A DNA stretch of 41,140 nucleotides, taken from positions 1 through 41,140 of the forward strand of contig JAAYIN010000055.1 of the NCBI GenBank assembly GCA_012523405.1. Direction: 5' to 3'. The notes below the pieces were generated by a model that worked only from the letters and a program-made list of their open reading frames with translations, was not told where the DNA came from and ran no database searches. This document shows, in pieces, positions 16,400-22,367 of this stretch. The DNA is from Clostridiales bacterium (GTDB taxonomy: Bacteria > Bacillota > Clostridia > Christensenellales > Aristaeellaceae). Each line of letters opens with the position of its first letter. Position 1 is the first letter of the stretch. The translations under genes and the position numbers were made by a program.

Positions 16400-16885
16400 G
16401 TGTATACACAGACAGAATTTGAACAGGTCAAAAGCATGCTAAAGAAACGCTGGTGGATTACCGCACTGCCTACCGTGCTCATTGGGATTGCAGCCATTGT
16501 GCTGTTTGTGGTGGGCAGACTGGAGCGCAGCAGCCAGATGTGGATGGTTACAGCAGCACTAACGGTTGTTGCAGGCGTATATTTCCTGTTTCTCTATGGT
16601 GTATATGTTCACCCGATGCATTTGTACCAAAAACATATTTACTACATGCTCAATGGCCGCAAGAGAGAAACTACAGGCGTGCTCAAGTCGTTTGCAGAGG
16701 ATGCAACGGATAAGGAAGGTCTGGACTGCTATGCGCTGCTCGTCAATATTGGCGAGCGCGGCGATTTGGAAGATGACAGACTTTTCTACTTTGATGTACA
16801 CAAGCAAAAGCCCGATATGCAGCCTGGCACGCGCGTAACGGTGATCAGCAATGATACAATGGTTGCCGATATAATGCTTGCCTAG
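16400..16885 (+). CDS. Two-TM hypothetical protein in the decarboxylase operon
   Basis: A 161-residue protein starting at GTG 16400, with AAGGAG seven bases upstream. Two transmembrane helices occupy about residues 19-40 and 47-68. The remaining 90 or so residues should face the cytoplasm and look like a small beta-rich domain, ending PGTRVTVISNDTMVADIML. I do not recognise the family. It starts 11 bases after the gamma subunit and ends 18 bases before the stress-protein-like gene, so it is certainly in the operon. A role in the assembly or control of the Na+ pump is possible but only inferred from position. Confidence 0.75.
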   Translation: MYTQTEFEQVKSMLKKRWWITALPTVLIGIAAIVLFVVGRLERSSQMWMVTAALTVVAGVYFLFLYGVYVHPMHLYQKHIYYMLNGRKRETTGVLKSFAEDATDKEGLDCYALLVNIGERGDLEDDRLFYFDVHKQKPDMQPGTRVTVISNDTMVADIMLA

Positions 16886-16903
16886 CAGAAGGGATGAGTC
16901 TTC

Positions 16904-17296
16904 ATGAATAAGCAGACACCAATATTGGTGCTTGTGACATTGCAGTATGCCAGTGCAAGACTAATACGCAAAGGCGTGGATGTTGCGATGAAGAAGGGCT
17001 GCCCTTTGCATGTTCTGCATGTGACAAGCATGCCGGATAAGGTTCAAGGCGAGCCTGCCATTAACGCGAAGGTACTTGACTATCTGTATGCATTATCGGG
17101 CGAAGCGGGCGCAGAAATGTGCGTGATTGCTGCCGAAGTGCCTGTGACCGCGATTGCCAACTATGCACAAAAGCACGGTGTTAGGCAGCTGATCATGGGT
17201 GGCGGAGAGAACTCACATGGAATGGCGCAGACGCTTAGTCAGCTTATGCCAGGTGTACGGGTGGAAATTGTGATGCAAGAAGATGCCATCGCGTAA
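16904..17296 (+). CDS. Universal-stress-protein-like protein
   Basis: A 130-residue alpha/beta protein with the strand-helix order of the Usp fold: ILVLVTLQYASARLIRKGVDVA, then LHVLHVT, then CVIAAEVPVTAIANYAQKHGVRQLIMGGG, ending with VRVEIVMQ. The ATP-binding signature GxxGx9G(S/T) of classical Usp proteins is not intact (GGGENSHGMAQT is in its place), so it may be a KdpD-like or ATP-independent version. It is the last gene of the decarboxylase beta/gamma operon, followed at once by a terminator. A regulatory role toward the membrane pump is inference. Confidence 0.75.
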   Translation: MNKQTPILVLVTLQYASARLIRKGVDVAMKKGCPLHVLHVTSMPDKVQGEPAINAKVLDYLYALSGEAGAEMCVIAAEVPVTAIANYAQKHGVRQLIMGGGENSHGMAQTLSQLMPGVRVEIVMQEDAIA

Positions 17297-17307
17297 AATG
17301 AATGAAT

Positions 17308-17338
17308 GAAAAAGGGTGAGCGTATGCTCACCCTTTTA
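17308..17338 (+). terminator. Intrinsic terminator of the decarboxylase operon
   Basis: A perfect stem aaagggtgagc / gctcacccttt with loop gtat is followed by T residues, 12 bases after the stop of the Usp-like gene. Confidence 0.9.
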
Positions 17339-17383
17339 GTTGGGCTATCGCCCTATTACTTTAGAAAGTAGTAACAAATTAAT

Positions 17384-17405
17384 AATAAAAGAGCGAAGCT
17401 CCTTT
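17384..17405 (-). terminator. Weak terminator-like hairpin after thiN
   Basis: Minus-strand aaaggagc and gctcttt flank a three-base loop and are followed by a T-rich stretch. The stem is short and has a bulge. It lies immediately downstream of the thiamine pyrophosphokinase gene. Confidence 0.4.
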
Positions 17406-17412
17406 GCTGGTT

Positions 17413-18057
17413 TCAATGAATCGATGGCTCGGTATAGGAAATGATATACACAGTTCCGTTTTCCACTGTTACCACGGCGGGAATATGCTCATCCATGACC
17501 TGATTGCTGACCCCAAGCGGATAATCGCAAGTGAGCATATGACGGTCAAGCGGGTACTGTAGCCCGCGAAGCGTTACGCCCTCTGCTGTTTCGCCATGAC
17601 AAAAAACGCTGACAAGGCAGTGCTTTTGCCGCAGAGGAAGGGTTAGGCTGCCGTTTGTGAGAACAAAAACATCGTATGCAGGGTCAATGAGGCGAAGGCT
17701 GCCGCCAAGCCTGCTGTATTTGCACATGGTCTGTATATTGGCGATCAGGTGATCCACGCGCCCGCCGCCGCCGCCATAAATGGAAAAGTCGCGATAGCCC
17801 ATCTCCCACGCTCTGGCTAGGGCGAGTCCCATGTCGGTATCGTCTTTTTCAACCGCGTAGCGGTCGATGGCAATCCCTGTGGGTATTTGCTCCAAATCAC
17901 CTAAGGAGTCAAAATCGCCGAGCAATAAATCGGGCTGATGACCGATTGCCTCAAGGGCCATATAGCCGCCATCGGCAGCAATGACAAAATCATTTTTAGT
18001 TGGCGCAAAATCGCGTGAGGTAAAATCGCCCGCGCCGACGATATAGCATGTCTCCAT
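17413..18057 (-). CDS. thiN: Thiamine pyrophosphokinase
   Basis: A 214-residue enzyme that transfers pyrophosphate from ATP to thiamine to make the cofactor TPP. The catalytic N-terminal domain has AADGGYMAL, LLLGDFDSLGD (metal-binding aspartates), EKDDTDMGLALA and IYGGGGGRVDHLIANI. A C-terminal beta domain (about residues 130-210) binds thiamine. The open frame runs to 18153, but AGGAGGG lies seven bases before ATG 18057, and the promoter at 18082-18110 rules out the longer form. It is divergent from the thiamine transporter gene thiT, so uptake and activation of the vitamin sit side by side. Confidence 0.93.
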   Translation of the reverse strand: METCYIVGAGDFTSRDFAPTKNDFVIAADGGYMALEAIGHQPDLLLGDFDSLGDLEQIPTGIAIDRYAVEKDDTDMGLALARAWEMGYRDFSIYGGGGGRVDHLIANIQTMCKYSRLGGSLRLIDPAYDVFVLTNGSLTLPLRQKHCLVSVFCHGETAEGVTLRGLQYPLDRHMLTCDYPLGVSNQVMDEHIPAVVTVENGTVYIISYTEPSIH

Positions 18058-18081
18058 GACAATCCCTCCTTGAATAAGACC

Positions 18082-18110
18082 ATTGTAGCATGCCTCAGCA
18101 TGCTTGACAA
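18082..18110 (-). promoter_or_regulatory. Promoter of thiN, overlapping that of thiT
   Basis: On the minus strand TTGTCA (18105-18110) and TACAAT (18082-18087) are 17 bases apart. Its -35 hexamer lies on the same base pairs as the plus-strand -35 of thiT (18104-18109). The leader is short, with no riboswitch. Confidence 0.65.
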
Positions 18111-18131
18111 ATAGGAATATCCTGCTATAAT
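18104..18131 (+). promoter_or_regulatory. Promoter of thiT
   Basis: A perfect TTGACA (18104-18109) and a perfect TATAAT (18126-18131) are 16 bases apart. Transcription should start near 18138, just before the TPP riboswitch. Confidence 0.85.
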
Positions 18132-18147
18132 GACACCGTGCAAAAAA

Positions 18148-18240
18148 GCACAAGGGGGGCTGACGTACGTCGGCTGAGATCGAGCTGGGCTCGGGACCCT
18201 AGAACCTGATCCGGGTAATGCCGGCGTAGGAATCAATGGA
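18148..18240 (+). promoter_or_regulatory. TPP riboswitch (THI element)
   Basis: The conserved core is present in order: GGGGGGC, then CGGCTGAGAT (18171-18180), ACCCT, then AGAACCTGATCCGGGTAATG (18201-18220), and CCGGCGTAGGAA. These are the pyrimidine- and pyrophosphate-sensing halves of the TPP aptamer. It lies between the thiT promoter and a terminator, so TPP binding should stop transcription of thiT. Confidence 0.95.
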
Positions 18241-18271
18241 ATAGACTCCTTTGATGGCTCGCCCTGCATAA

Positions 18272-18297
18272 CCCGCAGGCGCGGGAATTTTTTATTT
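18272..18297 (+). terminator. Riboswitch-controlled attenuator
   Basis: A 5-bp all-GC stem cccgc / gcggg with loop aggc is followed by a T-rich stretch (18288-18298). A competing stem uses cgccctgc (18260-18267) and gcaggcg (18275-18281), overlapping the terminator. That is the expected layout of a terminator/antiterminator switch under the TPP aptamer. Confidence 0.75.
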
Positions 18298-18312
18298 TAG
18301 GAGGAATGTTCC

Positions 18313-18903
18313 ATGGACAGCAAATCAACAAGACGCATGGTGGAATGCGCCATTCTCATCGCAATCGGTACGGTACTCAGCCTGTTTGACTTCAAAGGCC
18401 CTTGGGCACTTGGCGGCGGCATCACAGTATGCAGCATGCTCCCATTGGTGATGATCGCTCACAGACATGGCACCAAATGGGGTATTGGTTCTGCGTTGGT
18501 GTACAGCCTTCTGCAAATGATGCTGGGCATCAGCAATGTGCAGTATGCACCCGACGCAATGACCGCAATTGGCATCATCCTGTTTGACTATGTGATTGCA
18601 TTCACTGTCGTTGGCTTTTCTGCATGCTTTAATGGTGTGATCAAGGATCGCCGCTGGTCAATCGTTGCAGGCATTGTATTCACGTTCTTCCTGCGCTTCG
18701 TATGCCATTTCATCAGCGGCGTGTGGATTTGGGAAGCCATGTGGCCAAACGCATTGAGCTGGGCACCGGTTGTATGGTCTGTTTCGTATAACGGATCGTA
18801 CATGCTCCCCGAAATCATCATTACATCGGTTGTTGCATTCTTAAGCTTTGCACCCCTCAAGAAGTATTGGATGGGTCAGGATCTGCCTACAGCGAAGGCA
18901 TAA
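18313..18903 (+). CDS. thiT: ECF transporter thiamine-binding subunit ThiT
   Basis: A 196-residue membrane protein with about six helices that captures thiamine and works with the shared energizing module EcfA-EcfA'-EcfT. Family features are the N-terminal RRMVECAILIAIGTVLSLF, SMLPLVMIAHRHGTKWGIGSALVYSLLQMMLG, FLRFVCHFISGVWIW and SYNGSYMLPEIIIT, which contain the aromatic and acidic residues that hold thiamine. AGGAGG precedes ATG 18313. The TPP riboswitch upstream strongly supports the substrate. The energizing genes are not in the window. Confidence 0.95.
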   Translation: MDSKSTRRMVECAILIAIGTVLSLFDFKGPWALGGGITVCSMLPLVMIAHRHGTKWGIGSALVYSLLQMMLGISNVQYAPDAMTAIGIILFDYVIAFTVVGFSACFNGVIKDRRWSIVAGIVFTFFLRFVCHFISGVWIWEAMWPNALSWAPVVWSVSYNGSYMLPEIIITSVVAFLSFAPLKKYWMGQDLPTAKA

Positions 18904-18920
18904 TATCACGAACTTATATC

Positions 18921-18954
18921 GAGGTCACTGCGTTTGTGCAGTGACCTCTTTTTG
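18921..18954 (+). terminator. Intrinsic terminator of thiT
   Basis: A perfect 11-bp stem gaggtcactgc / gcagtgacctc with loop gtttgt, followed by a T-run, starts 17 bases after the thiT stop. Confidence 0.92.
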
Positions 18955-18973
18955 TATGGATATGTAACAAGTT

Positions 18974-18985
18974 CTACAAATGTAG
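18974..18985. promoter_or_regulatory. BlaI-type operator 1
   Basis: ctacaaatgtag is a dyad of the TACA-NN-TGTA form bound by BlaI/MecI repressors. It lies just upstream of the -35 box of the blaI-blaR1 promoter. Confidence 0.65.
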
Positions 18986-18994
18986 TATTTGATG

Positions 18995-19024
18995 TTGACA
19001 AGCCAGCGGAGCGTATTGTACAAT
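18995..19024 (+). promoter_or_regulatory. Promoter of the blaI-blaR1 pair
   Basis: A perfect TTGACA (18995-19000) and TACAAT (19019-19024) are 18 bases apart. BlaI-type dyads sit on both sides of it. Confidence 0.72.
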
Positions 19025-19038
19025 GACATCAGAACGTA

Positions 19039-19050
19039 CTACAAGCGTAG
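19039..19050. promoter_or_regulatory. BlaI-type operator 2
   Basis: ctacaagcgtag, with flanks tactacaagcgtagaa, is a near-perfect second dyad between the transcription start and the ribosome-binding site of the repressor gene. Together with operator 1 it suggests autorepression. Confidence 0.6.
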
Positions 19051-19063
19051 AAGGAGCGATTTG

Positions 19064-19438
19064 ATGACTACTCTAAAGAAACTGCCTGAGAGCGAATTTG
19101 AATTGATGAAGATTGTATGGGCGAACCCATCGCCCATATCCACCAACCAAATCCTAGAGAAGCTGGATGGCGAGAGAAAATGGAAACCGCAAACCGTGCT
19201 CACTTTGCTCACTCGTTTGATCGACAGAGAATTCCTGCGCAGCGAGCGCGTTGGCAAAGAGCGGATTTATTATCCATTGGTCAAGCGCGATGATTATATC
19301 GCCTTTGAAAGCGGAGATTTTATGGAACGCTTTCACCAAAACTCGTTTGCTAATCTGGTGAGCACACTCTATCAAGGCAATAAGATGACGGATGAGGACA
19401 TTGCGGAGCTTCGCAAATGGCTTGACGAAAAGGAGTGA
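19064..19438 (+). CDS. blaI: BlaI/MecI-family transcriptional repressor
   Basis: A 124-residue repressor, the usual size of the family. The winged helix covers about residues 5-80 (LPESEFELMKIVWANPSPISTNQILEKL, then KPQTVLTLLTRLIDREFLRSERVGKERIYYPLV) and the C-terminal helices form the dimer. In the known systems the partner BlaR1 triggers cleavage of the repressor between its two domains. An upstream ATG at 18989 is in frame, but it precedes the promoter; AAGGAG seven bases before ATG 19064 fixes the start. The M56 peptidase gene starts four bases after its stop. Confidence 0.93.
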   Translation: MTTLKKLPESEFELMKIVWANPSPISTNQILEKLDGERKWKPQTVLTLLTRLIDREFLRSERVGKERIYYPLVKRDDYIAFESGDFMERFHQNSFANLVSTLYQGNKMTDEDIAELRKWLDEKE

Positions 19439-19442
19439 CGAC

Positions 19443-21812
19443 ATGGCAAACCTGCTTTTGCAAAATATGCTGGGTACGTCAATTCTCATTGTGATGCTGC
19501 TTGCGGCATACCCATTGCTATGCCGATATGTTTGTCCGCAAGCACGGTATATGGCGTGGGTGATCGTGTGCATAGGAATGCTGATTCCCTTTGGGCTTGT
19601 ATCTAAGCCCCTCATGACGATCAGCACACCGCAGGCACGAAACCCTGTTGTCATAGCGACCCCTGCGCCTGCCATCGGGGCGCGGCTGCTGGAGATAACA
19701 TCCGCACCGCAAACGACAAAGAATACAAACCTTGAAGCTGCAAACCCTGCACCCATGGCAACCGCGCAGATTGCAGGAGTGCTTGGTCAATCTCAATCAG
19801 CGCCAAGCATCAGCTTTCAATGGCCTGATCTTTATACGGCATGCCTGATGATATGGGCATTGGGTGCATTTGCTGCGATGCTCTTTCAATGCATCAGGCA
19901 TATTCGCTTTTTTAGAAGAGTCCGCAGGTGGCAAACACCTGCTGGGGAAGCTGAGCAACAAATCCTTCTGGAAGAGATGAATACACTTGACCTCAAGAAA
20001 ACAGTACGATTCATGCACTGCGTGTGCGTTAATAGCCCCATGGTCGTTGGGCTGTTTGGGCCCACTCTGCTCATGCCGGAGCAGGAGCTGACGATGGAGG
20101 AACTGCGCTTGATCATTCGCCATGAGCTGACGCATATCAAGCGTCGTGATCTTTGGGGTAAGGCGCTGATGCTCGTTTGTTTGACGGTATATTGGTTCAA
20201 CCCACTTGTGCGGGCTATGGCGCGCGCCATGGCAGGTGACTGCGAAATGTCCTGCGATGCCTCTGTATTGGCCAGTACGGATTTATCGGTGCGCAAGTTT
20301 TATGGAGAAACCATCCTAGGGGTAATAGGACGTCAACGCAAGCAGCAAGTTGCGCTTTCCACATATTTTTATGAAGGGAAGAAAGACATGAAAAATCGTT
20401 TTGCATCGATGTTTGATACATCAAGAAAAAGCAAGGGGAATGCATTCCTTGCGGGCATGGCGGCGCTGGTGCTGCTGGCAGGAAGTGCTTTTGCGGTAAC
20501 CGCTACTGCCCCTGTTTCGGACTTGCAAGATATCACCACACCAATGGATACTGCCGATCTAAGCTGGATGGAGCACAAAACCCCCGAGCTATTCGGGATC
20601 ACTGACGTAGACAATCCTCAGTACTATCAAAGCCGTTTCGTACCCGAACTCGCGGCATATAGCCGTGACCTAAGGCGAGGCGAATTACTCAGATACCATG
20701 ATTTGGTTTATCAGTACGAATTATATGATCTTAGGGCAGAGGAACCAGTGCAGGCAGCGCCTGAAGGGTATGGGGGAGAAAATTTTGCAATTTCAGCCCC
20801 ACTGGCGGAATTTGTATCGATGATTCCGCTTGAGGCACGGGATGGAAATTACTATGGATGCGCTGCTTTATGGGCGAACGTAAAGGAAGCAGGACTCATG
20901 CCCTTTTTGCTGCTGCCCAATCAAGAAATGACCGATCAGGAACTATTACAGCTCATAGAGGTTGTGGAAGCGTTTGACGCGCTGGTTCCGTTTTTTGATC
21001 CAGATGTGCCCGCCAGTGAAAGCAGCAACAGAGCGCTCACCCGTAAAGAATTTTTGCGTAAATCTGTCATTAGGGAGTTATGCGAAACGGATGAAAGCTA
21101 TCGCCCCACAGGCACTTTGTCCGATATGCCTACTGACGGGCTTTACATTCTAGGTCATAACGGCGGCGGTGAAACCAGATACCATTACCCACAGGACAGG
21201 GAGATGACCGATAACGAGCTCCTGCTAATCGAGTATCAGAACTTCAAAATTCGTCAAACCAACAAGGCAGTTTATGAAAATGCCAAAGACCCAGAGCAAA
21301 AGCAATTGGAAAATGAAGTAGAGGCTAAACTGCGTACCATCATGGGTGATATGAACGTTGTTGTGCGAAGTACGATCAGTTACACTGAAGATCGACAGGC
21401 TTGGGATATTTCATTTGTGGAAGATGGTCCTATACTTGCGCCGCATTATTCCTATGATTTTCAAATCAATATGGATACGGGAGAATTGCTTCTTGCAAGT
21501 CAAGATCACTTTGGACTGTCGTTCATTAGCTACCTTGTGGGAACCATGGTTGAGTTGCCGGTATCAGCCGTGGATCCCTTCGATCCTCATTGGGCGGAGG
21601 TAGCTAAGACCTATCTGGACAAGGGATATTTCTATCAAGGGGCCAAGGTATCCAATGTGTACAGTGATGATAGCGTCAATGGTTTCTGCGTAAAGGTGGA
21701 ATACGAAGATGGCGTACTGGCACAGATGCTTATTGATCCTGCCACGGATGCACTAGAAAGCTACAAGATTATGACAGATGAGATGCTGTATGGATACGGC
21801 GTGAACGAGTAG
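19443..21812 (+). CDS. blaR1: BlaR1-like M56 metallopeptidase sensor with novel C-terminal region
   Basis: A 789-residue membrane protein. N-terminal helices and a cytoplasmic zinc peptidase domain match BlaR1/MecR1: HELTH at 227-231 is the zinc site, and a glutamate near 267 (GDCEMSCD) is the third ligand. A further helix (GMAALVLLAGSAFAVTA, about 338-354) leads into roughly 430 residues outside the membrane. This region is not the penicillin-binding sensor of BlaR1: I see no SxxK/SxN/KTG set. It contains two related stretches, EMTDQELLQLIE and EMTDNELLLIEY. It presumably senses an unknown signal and inactivates the BlaI-type repressor encoded just before it. AAGGAG precedes ATG 19443. Confidence 0.88.
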   Translation: MANLLLQNMLGTSILIVMLLAAYPLLCRYVCPQARYMAWVIVCIGMLIPFGLVSKPLMTISTPQARNPVVIATPAPAIGARLLEITSAPQTTKNTNLEAANPAPMATAQIAGVLGQSQSAPSISFQWPDLYTACLMIWALGAFAAMLFQCIRHIRFFRRVRRWQTPAGEAEQQILLEEMNTLDLKKTVRFMHCVCVNSPMVVGLFGPTLLMPEQELTMEELRLIIRHELTHIKRRDLWGKALMLVCLTVYWFNPLVRAMARAMAGDCEMSCDASVLASTDLSVRKFYGETILGVIGRQRKQQVALSTYFYEGKKDMKNRFASMFDTSRKSKGNAFLAGMAALVLLAGSAFAVTATAPVSDLQDITTPMDTADLSWMEHKTPELFGITDVDNPQYYQSRFVPELAAYSRDLRRGELLRYHDLVYQYELYDLRAEEPVQAAPEGYGGENFAISAPLAEFVSMIPLEARDGNYYGCAALWANVKEAGLMPFLLLPNQEMTDQELLQLIEVVEAFDALVPFFDPDVPASESSNRALTRKEFLRKSVIRELCETDESYRPTGTLSDMPTDGLYILGHNGGGETRYHYPQDREMTDNELLLIEYQNFKIRQTNKAVYENAKDPEQKQLENEVEAKLRTIMGDMNVVVRSTISYTEDRQAWDISFVEDGPILAPHYSYDFQINMDTGELLLASQDHFGLSFISYLVGTMVELPVSAVDPFDPHWAEVAKTYLDKGYFYQGAKVSNVYSDDSVNGFCVKVEYEDGVLAQMLIDPATDALESYKIMTDEMLYGYGVNE

Positions 21813-21826
21813 TAGTAAATAGACCA

Positions 21827-21878
21827 TAAAAAACACCGCGCTATTAGGGCCCTGAGGCTCTATAGCGCGGTGTTTTTT
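21827..21878. terminator. Bidirectional terminator between blaR1 and the thioesterase gene
   Basis: The arms aaaaaacaccgcgctat and atagcgcggtgtttttt are perfect complements (17 bp), with T-runs on both strands, between two convergent genes. Confidence 0.93.
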
Positions 21879-21881
21879 GTA

Positions 21882-22361
21882 TTATGCGCGTTTTCTAAGC
21901 TCGCGCCTGTGTTTGCCTGCTTCAAAGTCCGCTTTCTCCTCGTCACCTACAAGGGCAAGAAGCGGGACTTGCGTCGGCTTACCGCTTTTGCTCAGGGCAA
22001 CCATGGTCAAATAGGCACGGTTGACAAGGATTTTGTGGCTTGGATCGTTGGTGCGCTCCACGAAGGTTTCCACGCATACCTCCATGCTGGTGTTGCCGAC
22101 ATAGGTCACGCGCCCCTTAAGCTCTACGATATCGTTGAGGTAAGCGGGGGCTAAAAACTGCAAATTATCAACAGCGGCGGTGAGTACATCGCGCCCTGCA
22201 TGGCGGCGACCCACAACTCCGGCTACAACGTCAATCCATTGCATGAGGATGCCGCCAAAAAGGTTGAAGTTTGCATTGACATCCGCTGGCATAACGATAT
22301 GAACCTGCTCCGCGCGGCTTGCGGATACGGGGGTGGATAAGCGATTGGTTTCCTGATCCAT
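21882..22361 (-). CDS. Hotdog-fold acyl-CoA thioesterase
   Basis: A 159-residue protein of the YkhA/YciA-like acyl-CoA thioesterase group, which hydrolyses acyl-CoA esters to free acid and CoA. The typical sequence VMPADVNANFNLFGGILMQWIDVVAGV (about 24-50) includes the asparagine and aspartate of the active site, and the second half has DNLQFLAPAYLNDIVELKGRVTYVGNTSMEV. GGGAG precedes the ATG. The upstream gene ends six bases before this start, so both are transcribed together from 23964-23992, although no functional link is obvious. Confidence 0.9.
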   Translation of the reverse strand: MDQETNRLSTPVSASRAEQVHIVMPADVNANFNLFGGILMQWIDVVAGVVGRRHAGRDVLTAAVDNLQFLAPAYLNDIVELKGRVTYVGNTSMEVCVETFVERTNDPSHKILVNRAYLTMVALSKSGKPTQVPLLALVGDEEKADFEAGKHRRELRKRA

Positions 22362-22367
22362 GGGAAA

